Shown: in pieces, positions 1 through 8,209 of the stretch
How the letters are laid out: the number at the start of each line of letters is the position of its first letter
Numbering within the stretch: position 1 is the stretch's first letter
Assembly: GCA_945920185.1 (NCBI GenBank)
Contig: CAMEJP010000005.1
Location: forward strand, 1-57,395
Direction of reading: 5' to 3'
From: an uncultured Eubacterium sp.
GTDB taxonomy: Bacteria > Bacillota > Clostridia > Lachnospirales > Lachnospiraceae
DNA length: 57,395 nt
Program-made: the position numbers and the translations under genes
The notes under the pieces: generated by a model
The model's database searches: none
Told to the model about the DNA's origin: nothing
The model's input: only the letters and a program-made list of their open reading frames with translations

Positions 1-118
1 CATTTGCGACCGCCGGCACTTAATGAGTGCGAAGCACGAATTTAGTACCGCTGCGTGGAGCAACTAAGCGCAAGCGGTCCCGGCTTGGAACCATTTCCTC
101 CCGCTGAAGCGTATGTCA
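1..118. repeat. Hairpin-rich intergenic element (partial, at window edge)
   Basis: No gene is apparent here. The stretch holds dyads: GCACTTAATGAGTGC near the start, and a longer one with arms ACCGCT and AGCGGT around positions 47-79. The run GGCACTT-loop-GAGTGC resembles GGCACTT-loop-GTGCC in the intergenic element at 55841-55990, so this may be a diverged member of the same family. That relationship is tentative. The element may continue beyond the window edge. Confidence 0.35.
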
Positions 119-183
119 TAAAGCTAACTTGAAGGTGTACTCATTTTGAATTACAGTTGCAAAAACTCAAAAAGCACTCGGTA

Positions 184-212
184 TTGACTGCAAATGCAAT
201 ATAATATATAAT
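184..212 (+). promoter_or_regulatory. Sigma-A-type promoter for the broken small gene at 242
   Basis: TTGACT at 184-189 and TATAAT at 207-212 are separated by exactly 17 bp. They are followed by an AGGAGG ribosome-binding site at 229-234, seven bases before the ATG at 242. This is one of the best promoter/RBS combinations in the window. Confidence 0.7.
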
Positions 213-241
213 GATAATATATTCTGAGAGGAGGCATTCTT

Positions 242-415
242 ATGAAAAAATTTTTTAATGAATTGAAAAAGTGGTCAGGTTTTATAAGTATGCATCATTA
301 TTGTTCTTATAATTCTCGCTGTCAGGTGGGTATATTTATACTGGTGGCATCCTATAAGAAATTTTGCTCCACTGCAGGATACATTTTATATGAGCCTGAC
401 ATAAACGGTATATGA
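242..415 (+). pseudogene. Small single-pass membrane protein gene with a one-base frameshift
   Basis: The frame opened by the ATG at 242 encodes 57 residues beginning MKKFFNELKKWSGFIS and ends at TGA 413-415, but after about residue 15 the translation is not protein-like. Removing one A in the ATAAGTA run at 284-290 switches to a frame that reads VCIIIVLIILAVRWVYLYWW and stops at TAA 402-404. That gives a 53-residue protein with a basic N-terminus and one strong membrane helix. The promoter, RBS and following terminator are intact, so the gene looks recently inactivated, or a sequencing error is present. I do not recognise the family. Confidence 0.45.
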
Positions 416-422
416 GCAAAGC

Positions 423-462
423 AAAATCCCCTTTCTGTTAAATCTAACAAAAAGGGGATTTT
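423..462 (+). terminator. Rho-independent terminator after the small gene
   Basis: Arms AAAATCCCCTTT (423-434) and AAAGGGGATTTT (451-462) pair perfectly. The loop itself contains TGTTA/TAACA, so the stem extends further. It sits directly after both alternative stop codons of the small gene, and the A/T-rich ends could let it work in both directions. Confidence 0.7.
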
Positions 463-470
463 CTCAAACC

Positions 471-1091
471 TCAGATTTTTCTTTCGCATTTGTAAAGGCT
501 CCTGAATACGGTACAAAAAGGCTTATACTTCTTGATGATATAGCATTTTCTGTAAATGCAACCGCCATCCACAGCGAAAACGGAGGCTTTGAAAATGCAC
601 CCGCATCTTATCTGGGGCAGGCAATATCGGCAAAAATAGGCAGGAACGATACTCTTCTTTCCGTAAGTTCACCGGAATATGCCGTCAAAAAACGTATGGA
701 AAGCTTTGACCGTACAGACAAAGCCTTCTACGAACTTCGCATAAATGCACTCAACCACAAAACCGTCAACATACTGCTTCCAAAAGACAGTATAAACAGC
801 CATATGGTCAGCGAGTGTGAATTTATAATAAAAGCATTTGATGCAGACCGTACTCACGGACTTATAAAATACAACGATCTGGCTGTGCTTCTTTTGGAAC
901 TTATTAAAGAAAATTGTACCTCCCTTACCTATACCGGTCACATACTTTCAGACATAATCAAAGAGGCAGGCAAAGAAATATTTGCAAGCCTCCCTATGAT
1001 TTCATTAAATGCGATTTTAAATGACCTTGATGTATGCATATCCTCTGTCAAAGAATTCTTGAGTCTTACATCCATCATTTATGTAAAGTAA
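471..1091 (+). pseudogene. Unrecognised protein fragment lacking a start region
   Basis: The frame is open from 402, straight through the terminator, to the stop at 1091. The translation becomes protein-like from about 480 (FVKAPEYGTKRLILLDD and onward). The only ATG early in it, at 696, has no Shine-Dalgarno sequence and lies well inside the protein-like part. The simplest reading is a 5'-truncated gene whose N-terminal part was lost at the position now occupied by the small gene and its terminator. I do not recognise the family. A product starting at 696 would have 131 residues. Confidence 0.4.
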
Positions 1092-1108
1092 TCTGCCCTG
1101 CTGCTTTG

Positions 1109-2755
1109 CTATTTTTCCTTGTATCGCAGCAGGATGTCATACATCTGCGACGGATCATAAGGCTTTAGCAGATAATCTGTGATTCCGACGCTCACGCCTT
1201 TATCCATATCATGGTCAAATGCATTGCCCGTTATGGCTATTATAGGTACCTGACTTGCATCAATCCTTTTCATCGCTCTTATGCGTTTGGTGGCTTCTAT
1301 GCCGTCAAGAACAGGCATCCTTATATCCATAAATATAGCGTCAAAAAAGTTCTCGGAAGAATCAGTAAACAGTTCTACTGCCTCAAGACCGTTTGAAGCC
1401 TTATATGTTTCCACGCCTTTAATTTTAAGTAACTCCTCTTCTATCTCAAGATTTATATTATTATCCTCGGTAATAAGTACACGCATGCCTCTGATTTCAT
1501 CATATAATTTTTCGCTGTCTGTTTCTTTAACTAGACCGCTGTCATTTACCTTGTCACACTCAAACTCCAGATAAAATGTAGTGCCCTTACCAACTGCGCT
1601 TTCGCATTTTATCTTTCCACCCATCAGTTCCACCAGATTCTTTACAATGGAAAGACCGAGACCTGAACCCTGACAATGCGAAATGGCATCGTTTTGCTCC
1701 TGGGCAAAAGCATTGTACATTACTTTCATAAATGACCTGCTCATACCCACTCCGGTATCACTTACAACAATTTTTAACTTTACCTTGTCAGACTCTTTTA
1801 TTTCTTCGGAAGACACACTAAACTTTACGCGGCCTCCTGCCTTTGTATACTTAACAGCATTACTCAAAAGATTCAGCACAATCTGATTCAATTTGAGTTT
1901 GTCAAGCATAACGGCAGAAACTGCACAGGAATAGTCGGTTTCAAATTCAATATTTCTTTTTGCACACTCCACCCGTATTACAGTGTCAATCACATTTTCA
2001 AATTCTTCGATATTGAAATGTTCATAGTTTAAGCGCATTTCATTTCTTTCAATTTTTGTCATGTCAAGTACATTGTTGACAAGACCTCGTATCAGATATG
2101 ACGACTGCAAAATTTTCGCCAGATATTCATATACATGTTCCTGAAGTTCAGACTTAAAGCTTTCATTCTTCACAGAATCATTTACACCGGCAATACTCTC
2201 CATAGCCAGATTTGACATACCTATTATGCCGTTAAGAGTAGTTCTTATATCGTGGCTTATCGTTGATATAAAATCTGTCTTTACAAAGCCTGCTTCTTCA
2301 TACTTGAAAGTATTTGCATCAGATTCACAGCTCTTCTTATCTGTCTTAATGGTATTATCAACAGGTCTTATATACATATACGCCTTATGTACATTTCCGT
2401 CCGTTCTTTCATCTGCCACTATCTGAGTATGCATAAGCCTCTTCTGTCCGTCCAAAGAAGTCCTTGCATACTCAGCTTCAGTATATTCTTTCTGCCCCAA
2501 TGCTTCTCTTATATTTTCAACGCTCAAGAAATCCCATGTTTTTTCATTGAGTTCTACAATTTTTTCATTGGCAAAATGCCTGAGTACAGCTTCGCTGTAA
2601 CTTCCGCATTCCGCAATATTTTCTTCAGGATATACTATTTTATAATAGTCCTTGTCAAATTCAATGCAGTATACCTCTTCATAGGTTTTCAAGAGATTAT
2701 CTACGAGAGGGATTCCGAATTTATCATATGTATAATGTTTTTCCGAATCCACCAT
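1109..2755 (-). CDS. Hybrid sensor histidine kinase with C-terminal receiver domain
   Basis: A 548-residue cytoplasmic-looking hybrid kinase; no membrane segment is visible. Residues 1-150 form a PAS-like sensor region. The HisKA phospho-acceptor is His168 in ISHDIRTTLNG. The ATPase N box is near 290-303 (LNQIVLNLLSNAVKYT), with DTGVGM near 333 and GSGLGLSIV near 363. A receiver domain follows from about 424, with acidic residues at 430-431 and the phospho-accepting Asp477 in MDIRMP. It starts three bases after the pncB stop, so the two are probably co-transcribed. No separate output regulator is adjacent. The signal is unknown. Confidence 0.9.
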   Translation of the reverse strand: MVDSEKHYTYDKFGIPLVDNLLKTYEEVYCIEFDKDYYKIVYPEENIAECGSYSEAVLRHFANEKIVELNEKTWDFLSVENIREALGQKEYTEAEYARTSLDGQKRLMHTQIVADERTDGNVHKAYMYIRPVDNTIKTDKKSCESDANTFKYEEAGFVKTDFISTISHDIRTTLNGIIGMSNLAMESIAGVNDSVKNESFKSELQEHVYEYLAKILQSSYLIRGLVNNVLDMTKIERNEMRLNYEHFNIEEFENVIDTVIRVECAKRNIEFETDYSCAVSAVMLDKLKLNQIVLNLLSNAVKYTKAGGRVKFSVSSEEIKESDKVKLKIVVSDTGVGMSRSFMKVMYNAFAQEQNDAISHCQGSGLGLSIVKNLVELMGGKIKCESAVGKGTTFYLEFECDKVNDSGLVKETDSEKLYDEIRGMRVLITEDNNINLEIEEELLKIKGVETYKASNGLEAVELFTDSSENFFDAIFMDIRMPVLDGIEATKRIRAMKRIDASQVPIIAITGNAFDHDMDKGVSVGITDYLLKPYDPSQMYDILLRYKEK

Positions 2756-2758
2756 TTC

Positions 2759-4213
2759 TTAATTATGCTCCACTCTATTATAATTTGATAACAGTTTCTG
2801 CTTAATCTGATACAGTTCGTTTGAAAGGTCAACATATACCTTGTTAGGATTTACAAGACGTCTTGTTTCCTCCCAGAGCGTATCAAGCTCTTGGGCACAG
2901 TAGGCTCTTATGTCCATGGTTTTTGGAGATGTGTACACACATTTTCCTTCAAGGAATACAGGCACCATAATCTCTCTTAAGGTATATTCTCCAGGTGCAA
3001 GATATGTCTTCTTCCATGTCTCAACAGGGTCGAAAAGAAGCAATGGGTCTGATTCATCGTATTTTTCCTCAACCAGTGCTATAAGGTCAGACTTTATCTT
3101 GCCTTCTTTGTCATATACACGGTATACCGTCTTATTTCCCGGATTTGTAATCTTTTCTGAGTTTTCGGACAGCTTAATCTTAGGTATAAACTTTCCTGTA
3201 CTTTCATCCATTACGGCTGCAAGTTTATATACGCCGCCAAATGAAGGGCAGTCCTTTGAAGTTATAAGGTTAGTGCCTACGCCCCATGATGTAATCTTTG
3301 CTCCTTGAGATTTAAGGGAATCGATAAGATACTCGTCAAGGTCACTTGAAGCCGATATGATGGCATCTGTAAAGCCTGCTTCATCAAGCATTTTTCTTGC
3401 CTTCTTTGAAAGGTAGGCAAGATCGCCCGAATCCAGTCGTATTCCATAATTCTTAAGCTCTATTCCCGCTTCCTTCATCTCTTTAAATACCCTTATGGCA
3501 TTAGGAACACCTGACTTTAACGTATCGTATGTATCCACCAGAAGAAGGCAGGCATTCGGATAAAGTTCAGAATACTTCTTGAATGCGGTATATTCGTCAG
3601 GGAAACTCATAACCCAGCTGTGTGCGTGAGTACCCTTGACAGGAATATCAAAAAGCTGTCCTGCAAGCACGTTGCTTGTACCTATGCATCCGCCTATAAC
3701 CGCTGCTCTTGCACCGTATGTTCCGGCATCAGGTCCCTGTGCACGTCTGAGACCGAACTCCATAATACCTTCGCCTCTTGCCGCATAGCATACTCTTGAT
3801 GCCTTTGTGGCAATAAGGCTCTGATGATTTACAATATTTAAGATTGCCGTCTCAACAAGCTGTGCCTCCATTGCAGGAGCGATGACCTTTACAAGAGGCT
3901 CCCTTGGGAATACAACGGTTCCTTCAGGAATGGCATATATATTGCCTGTAAATTGGAAGTCTGCCAGATAATCTATAAAGTCTGAATCAAACATATTGAG
4001 GCTTCTTAAGTATTTAATGTCCTCCTCTGTAAAATGAAGATTCTTTATATAGTCTATAACCTGTTCAAGACCGCATGCGATGGCATAACCGCTTCCGCTT
4101 GGATTATTCCTGTAAAATGCATCAAATACTACCGTTTCGTTAGTATGGTTTTTAAAATATCCCTGCATCATTGTAAGCTCGTACAAATCAGTCAGTAAAG
4201 TAAGATTTCTCAT
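2759..4213 (-). CDS. pncB: Nicotinate phosphoribosyltransferase
   Basis: Catalyses ATP-assisted transfer of phosphoribose from PRPP to nicotinate to give nicotinate mononucleotide in NAD salvage. The protein begins MRNLTLLTDLYELTMMQGYF, the usual N-terminus of the clostridial form. It carries RLDSGDLAYLS and SWGVGTNLITS, the substrate- and phosphate-binding segments of the family. I place the start at 4213 (484 residues). An ATG at 4225 is possible. A longer frame from 4270 is unlikely because it would begin inside the probable promoter. The histidine kinase gene follows immediately. Confidence 0.93.
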   Translation of the reverse strand: MRNLTLLTDLYELTMMQGYFKNHTNETVVFDAFYRNNPSGSGYAIACGLEQVIDYIKNLHFTEEDIKYLRSLNMFDSDFIDYLADFQFTGNIYAIPEGTVVFPREPLVKVIAPAMEAQLVETAILNIVNHQSLIATKASRVCYAARGEGIMEFGLRRAQGPDAGTYGARAAVIGGCIGTSNVLAGQLFDIPVKGTHAHSWVMSFPDEYTAFKKYSELYPNACLLLVDTYDTLKSGVPNAIRVFKEMKEAGIELKNYGIRLDSGDLAYLSKKARKMLDEAGFTDAIISASSDLDEYLIDSLKSQGAKITSWGVGTNLITSKDCPSFGGVYKLAAVMDESTGKFIPKIKLSENSEKITNPGNKTVYRVYDKEGKIKSDLIALVEEKYDESDPLLLFDPVETWKKTYLAPGEYTLREIMVPVFLEGKCVYTSPKTMDIRAYCAQELDTLWEETRRLVNPNKVYVDLSNELYQIKQKLLSNYNRVEHN

Positions 4214-4260
4214 ATTTTCTCGCATCCTCGCTTTCTGAAGCAATGTATTTCTATCTATAC

Positions 4261-4289
4261 ATTTTGCCACATTTTCGCTCTAAATGCAA
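4261..4289 (-). promoter_or_regulatory. Probable promoter of pncB and the hybrid kinase
   Basis: Read on the minus strand, TTGCAT (4289-4284) and CAAAAT (4266-4261) are 17 bp apart, with pncB beginning about 50 bp further on. The -10 is imperfect. A second -10-like TATAGA follows it. Confidence 0.45.
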
Positions 4290-4296
4290 TACTTCA

Positions 4297-4325
4297 TTGT
4301 AATTTCGGAAAAAGTATTATATAAT
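4297..4325 (+). promoter_or_regulatory. Probable promoter of the plsC-like gene
   Basis: TTGTAA at 4297-4302 and TATAAT at 4320-4325 have a 17-bp spacer. This is divergent from the pncB promoter, and the two start points lie within about 60 bp. Confidence 0.55.
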
Positions 4326-4365
4326 TATAAGGTATATGAGCAATTACTTCGTAATGGAGGCACTT

Positions 4366-5094
4366 ATGATTAGACTTATTCTTGTAATACTGTTTCTGGT
4401 AATTTTTTTTATTTTAAGCATACCAATGTGGATAATAGAATGGATTATCGGCAAATTCAATAAAAAAGCGAAGGATATAAGTTCCCTTCGCATAGTGCAG
4501 TTTGCTTTTAAATGTATTCTGTTTATATGCGGCACCAAAACCACCGTTATCGGTATGGAAAATATTCCAAAGGACGAGCCTGTACTGTTTGTAGGCAATC
4601 ACAGAGGAATATTTGATGTTTTGATACCTTATTCGAGAATGCCGCGTGCAACGGGCTTTGTTGCCAAAAAGGAATTGGAAAAGATACCGGGGCTTAATAT
4701 ATGGATGCGCTATCTTCACTGCCTTTTCCTTGACAGGGACAACATGAAAGAAGGATTAAAGACTATTCTTAAAGGAATAGATCTTGTAAAAAATGACGGT
4801 ATTTCCATTGCCATTTTCCCTGAGGGAACAAGAAGCAAAGGACCCGATATGCTGCCTTTTAAAGAGGGCAGTCTCAAAATAGCCGAAAAAAGCGGCTGCA
4901 AGATTGTTCCTATGGTTCAGAAAAATACACGTTCCATATTTGAAGAACAGTTCCCTCTTTTAAAGAAAGCAAAAACAGTGCTTGAATTCGGCACACCTAT
5001 CGATATTTCCACGCTTGACAAGGACACAAGGAAATTTCTGGGTGCATATGTGCAGAACATAATCAAAGAAATGTACGATAAAATGGAAATTTAG
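4366..5094 (+). CDS. 1-acyl-sn-glycerol-3-phosphate acyltransferase family protein
   Basis: A membrane-associated PlsC-type enzyme that would transfer an acyl chain to lysophosphatidate in phospholipid synthesis. The 242-residue protein has an N-terminal hydrophobic segment (residues 1-27). The catalytic HX4D motif is NHRGIFD at 78-84, and the FPEGTR glycerol-phosphate-binding motif is at 151-156. The start at 4366 is chosen because GGAGG at 4356-4360 stands five bases before it; the upstream ATG at 4336 has no RBS. The VanY-like gene follows after 24 bp in the same direction. The family assignment is firm but the exact acyl acceptor is not. Confidence 0.9.
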   Translation: MIRLILVILFLVIFFILSIPMWIIEWIIGKFNKKAKDISSLRIVQFAFKCILFICGTKTTVIGMENIPKDEPVLFVGNHRGIFDVLIPYSRMPRATGFVAKKELEKIPGLNIWMRYLHCLFLDRDNMKEGLKTILKGIDLVKNDGISIAIFPEGTRSKGPDMLPFKEGSLKIAEKSGCKIVPMVQKNTRSIFEEQFPLLKKAKTVLEFGTPIDISTLDKDTRKFLGAYVQNIIKEMYDKMEI

Positions 5095-5118
5095 ACAACC
5101 TTAGAACGGAGATATAAC

Positions 5119-5958
5119 ATGAATAACAGACCTAAAAGACGAAAATCAAGAAAACAGATAAAACGCCAAAAACAGATTATGGCAATAGCAGCCCTTATCG
5201 TTATGATTATACTGGTTATTGCAGTATTTACGGGACTGATACTGCTTATTAAAAAAGTATCCTCAAACGAAAAAAAACCTTCCGGCAATACCACTCAGAA
5301 CACCGAAAGCAATAAAAGCACGGAGAGTGAACACAATACAGACAACACAAGCGAACCTTCAAGCGAAGATACTACTACATCAGCCAAGATTGACAAAAGC
5401 GTATGGTTTCTCCAGCTTGTAAATGCATCGCATACACTGTCTGCAACTCCGGACATTGAACTTGAAACATTAAAGAACGGTTATCAGTGTGATAAACGTA
5501 TAGCTGATGACCTTCAGGATATGTTTGATGATGCCAGGGCAGCAGGTTTAAATCCTATCATCTGCTCTGCCTTCAGAACTCACGAAAGACAGATTTACCT
5601 TTATAATCTTGAAGTCGAAAATTTCAAAAAGCAGGGTTATTCAGACGAAGAAGCAAAAAGACTTGCCGGAACTTCAACAGCCGTTCCGGGTACCAGCGAG
5701 CATGAACTGGGGCTTGCGCTTGACATAGTATCGGCTTCATATCAGCTTCTTAATGATGAGCAGGCTAATACGCCTGAGCAGAAGTGGCTTATGGCAAACT
5801 GCTACAAGTACGGTTTTATCTTAAGATACCCTAAGGATAAGGAAAACATCACAGGCATTATGTACGAGCCTTGGCATTACCGTTATGTAGGAAAAGAAGC
5901 TGCCAAAGAGATAACCGAAAAGGGACTTTGCCTTGAAGAATATCTCGAAATGTATTAG
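5119..5958 (+). CDS. D-alanyl-D-alanine carboxypeptidase, VanY/M15B family, membrane-anchored
   Basis: Trims the terminal D-Ala from peptidoglycan stem peptides outside the membrane. The 279-residue protein has a very basic start, one membrane helix at about 20-45, a Ser/Thr/Asn/Glu-rich spacer (50-88) and then the peptidase domain. The zinc-site motif SEHELGLALD supplies His195 and Asp202. EPWHYRY supplies the catalytic Glu250 and zinc ligand His253. No vancomycin-resistance genes are nearby, so a housekeeping role is likelier. Its stop is 14 bp from the stop of the convergent DUF342 gene. Confidence 0.92.
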   Translation: MNNRPKRRKSRKQIKRQKQIMAIAALIVMIILVIAVFTGLILLIKKVSSNEKKPSGNTTQNTESNKSTESEHNTDNTSEPSSEDTTTSAKIDKSVWFLQLVNASHTLSATPDIELETLKNGYQCDKRIADDLQDMFDDARAAGLNPIICSAFRTHERQIYLYNLEVENFKKQGYSDEEAKRLAGTSTAVPGTSEHELGLALDIVSASYQLLNDEQANTPEQKWLMANCYKYGFILRYPKDKENITGIMYEPWHYRYVGKEAAKEITEKGLCLEEYLEMY

Positions 5959-5972
5959 TTTCAGTGGATGCT

Positions 5973-7328
5973 TTATTCATTGTGCTCCACGACAACAAAA
6001 TCACCTTTTTTTCTGAAATAAACATTTTCATATGGTTCCTCTATTTTTAGAGGAATCATATTTGAAATCACGGTAGTTTTAAAATTCACTTTTCCCTTTA
6101 CTATAATTCTAGCAAAGTGCAGTCTTACTATCTCATCAGACATTACCTGTTTCTTTTCCATATATTTCTGTCTTTCCTCTGATTTCGCTTCATAAACCGC
6201 TCTTACTTTACGATAAACCTCCATATTAGGATTCTGGGCAGCATCAAATTTCTTAAGTCCGTCTTTAAGGACGGCAACCTCTGAATCCGTCTGGTTAAAA
6301 TTCTGTGTAACAGTAGCATACTCTTTCAGAAGTTCATCATCAGCGCCCACGCAGACCACAGTATCTATACCGCTTTCCGAGCCTATTGTGTTTGCTTCTA
6401 TCAATAGCTTTGCCGAAGTTTTTCCGCCGATTATCTTTCCGTATTTTCCTGAAATAATAACACTTTTATCAGATTTTGACATACACTGATACAGATAGTT
6501 TGCATTGATGTCTCCGGCAGCCATAAGATTAGCTCCTTCAAAAAATGTTCCTGAAATATTGCCCCCGGCAATCACTGTACCCTGCTTATTTCCGTTCATT
6601 CCGCCCTTTATGACCACATCCTGACCCGCTTCAATTCTTGCATTTTCCACAAGTCCTTCTATCTCAACATTTCCCCTTGCTTTTATAGAAAATGAAGTGC
6701 ACATATTTCCCCTGACAATAACATCTCCGTTAAAGTCAATATTTCCCACGCTGAAATCAAGGTCGCCTTTAACCACAAAAACAGAAGAAACCATAATTTT
6801 ATTTCCTCTAAGTTCTATCTTGCCGCTTGATGACGCCATATATGTAATGCCGTCATCAAGCTTTACAAATCCGCTTCCTACCAGTCCTGCAAGTTCCTCT
6901 CCGCGTTTTGCCTTAATCTCATTTCCCAATACATCCGTACCGTTTTCGCCTTCTTTTGCTTTATTGTATTTTGCTATAACCTGGCCTCTCTCGACCAGCT
7001 CCATAAGGTGCATGCTTCTGTAATCCACGCTTCCGTCAGCCTTTATCTCCGGCCTTGTCGGAAGTTCTGTTTCAAAAAAATAATCATAATATCCCGGCTC
7101 TCCGTCCACAGGCTGTTTTCCCCTTGCCACCTCAACATCCTCATAAAGCCTGTTATTGTCTATAATATCCCTGACAGCTTCCTCGTCAATGCCGTAATTT
7201 ATCCCATTATCCTTGAGAATGTCCATTATTTCCTGAAATCCGTATGTTGCCTGTTTCTTTTGCGGCAGATACAAACGAGCCGTCATCTTATCACTGCTTA
7301 CAGTTACCTTTGCATTTTCCCAATCCAT
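5973..7328 (-). CDS. DUF342/FapA family protein
   Basis: A 451-residue protein of the FapA (formerly DUF342) family. It has an N-terminal alpha/beta region, then repeated short glycine-rich beta strands (about 170-330, for example VVKGDLDFSVGNIDFNGDV and ARGNVEIEGLVENARIEAG) typical of a parallel beta-helix, and a C-terminal helical and beta region. Members are linked in other species to flagellar assembly or polymer surface organisation, but no flagellar gene is adjacent here. The start has only a weak RBS (GGTG, four bases upstream). The molecular function is not established. Confidence 0.85.
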   Translation of the reverse strand: MDWENAKVTVSSDKMTARLYLPQKKQATYGFQEIMDILKDNGINYGIDEEAVRDIIDNNRLYEDVEVARGKQPVDGEPGYYDYFFETELPTRPEIKADGSVDYRSMHLMELVERGQVIAKYNKAKEGENGTDVLGNEIKAKRGEELAGLVGSGFVKLDDGITYMASSSGKIELRGNKIMVSSVFVVKGDLDFSVGNIDFNGDVIVRGNMCTSFSIKARGNVEIEGLVENARIEAGQDVVIKGGMNGNKQGTVIAGGNISGTFFEGANLMAAGDINANYLYQCMSKSDKSVIISGKYGKIIGGKTSAKLLIEANTIGSESGIDTVVCVGADDELLKEYATVTQNFNQTDSEVAVLKDGLKKFDAAQNPNMEVYRKVRAVYEAKSEERQKYMEKKQVMSDEIVRLHFARIIVKGKVNFKTTVISNMIPLKIEEPYENVYFRKKGDFVVVEHNE

Positions 7329-7353
7329 ATTTCACCAGCTTTCAACATCCTTG

Positions 7354-7382
7354 TTGCACATATTTTCACGTTATTATATAAT
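7354..7382 (+). promoter_or_regulatory. Promoter of the CmpB-like membrane protein gene
   Basis: TTGCAC at 7354-7359 and TATAAT at 7377-7382 are separated by exactly 17 bp. They lie about 50 bp upstream of the RBS GGGAG at 7418-7422. Confidence 0.65.
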
Positions 7383-7431
7383 ATATATCGAACATCTTGA
7401 AAATTATATTAAGTTACGGGAGATGATTTTT

Positions 7432-8208
7432 TTGAATTCATACACATTTCTTCAATGGCTTTTGTTTTTTGCCGTTTACTGCTTCTTTGGCTGGATTTTT
7501 GAATCCACCTATGTATCCCTTAAGAAACTTAAATTTACCAACAGAGGTTTCCTGTACGGACCTTTTCTTCCTATATACGGTTCAGGAGCAATAATGCTTC
7601 TGTTTGCGACGCTTCCAGTGCGGGACAGCTATATCCTGACCTTTCTTTTCGGAATGGTTGCAGCCACACTTCTTGAGTATGTTACGGGAGTTATTATGGA
7701 AGCAGTCTTTAAGGTGCGTTACTGGGATTACTCCAACCAGCCGTTAAACTTTCAGGGACAGATTTGTCTTGGTTCATCACTTGCGTGGGGCGTTATGGGT
7801 GTTCTTCTGGTAAACGTGATACACAAACCCGTAGAACATCTTATACTGTCACTCCCGGGCAATCTTACCCAGCTTTTGGCTTTTCTGTTTGTAATAGTAT
7901 TTGCCGCAGACTTTACATTGTCTGTAAGGGAAGCTCTCGACATACGTTCTCTGGTCGCAAAAGCTTTGCGTGAAAACGAAGATCTTCAAAAAATCCAGAA
8001 GCGAATTGATGTCATTGTAGCCTTTGCAAATGAAGACAGACAGGCATTCTTAGAGGAGCTTAACGAATTGAAGTTAAAGTATTCTGTCAAGAAAGAAGTC
8101 ATGTCTTCAAAGCTTGAGAGTATCAACAGACGTTACAAGTCTTTAAAGCGCCGTCATCCAAGCCTTCTCTCAAAAAGGTATAACCAGCTCAACAATAAGG
8201 ATAAATAG
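7432..8208 (+). CDS. Putative ABC-transporter type IV (CmpB-like) membrane protein
   Basis: Matches the PF06541-type family of small membrane proteins called putative ABC transporter permeases. The N-terminal half has four to five hydrophobic helices with conserved GWIFESTYVS and GFLYGPFLPIYG. The C-terminal third (about residues 170-258) is charged and helical, probably coiled coil. I favour a TTG start at 7432, nine bases after GGGAG. An ATG at 7423 directly abuts that RBS and is less likely. No ATP-binding partner is adjacent and transport has not been shown for the family. Confidence 0.8.
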   Translation: MNSYTFLQWLLFFAVYCFFGWIFESTYVSLKKLKFTNRGFLYGPFLPIYGSGAIMLLFATLPVRDSYILTFLFGMVAATLLEYVTGVIMEAVFKVRYWDYSNQPLNFQGQICLGSSLAWGVMGVLLVNVIHKPVEHLILSLPGNLTQLLAFLFVIVFAADFTLSVREALDIRSLVAKALRENEDLQKIQKRIDVIVAFANEDRQAFLEELNELKLKYSVKKEVMSSKLESINRRYKSLKRRHPSLLSKRYNQLNNKDK

Positions 8209-8209
8209 A

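Noticed and set aside
1-118. End of an insertion sequence or transposon
   Set aside because: No transposase fragment, target duplication or matching terminal repeat is seen. It fits the intergenic hairpin elements better.
1097-1133. Inverted repeat CCTGCTGC/GCAGCAGG as a terminator for the hybrid kinase
   Set aside because: The 21-base loop spans the stop codon and no T tract follows on either strand.
4216-4270. N-terminal extension of nicotinate phosphoribosyltransferase from 4270
   Set aside because: It would start inside the likely -10 region and adds residues not seen in the family.
5119-5958. Vancomycin resistance function for the VanY-like gene
   Set aside because: No vanHAX or VanRS genes nearby. 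The neighbours are housekeeping genes, and M15B carboxypeptidases are common in Clostridia.
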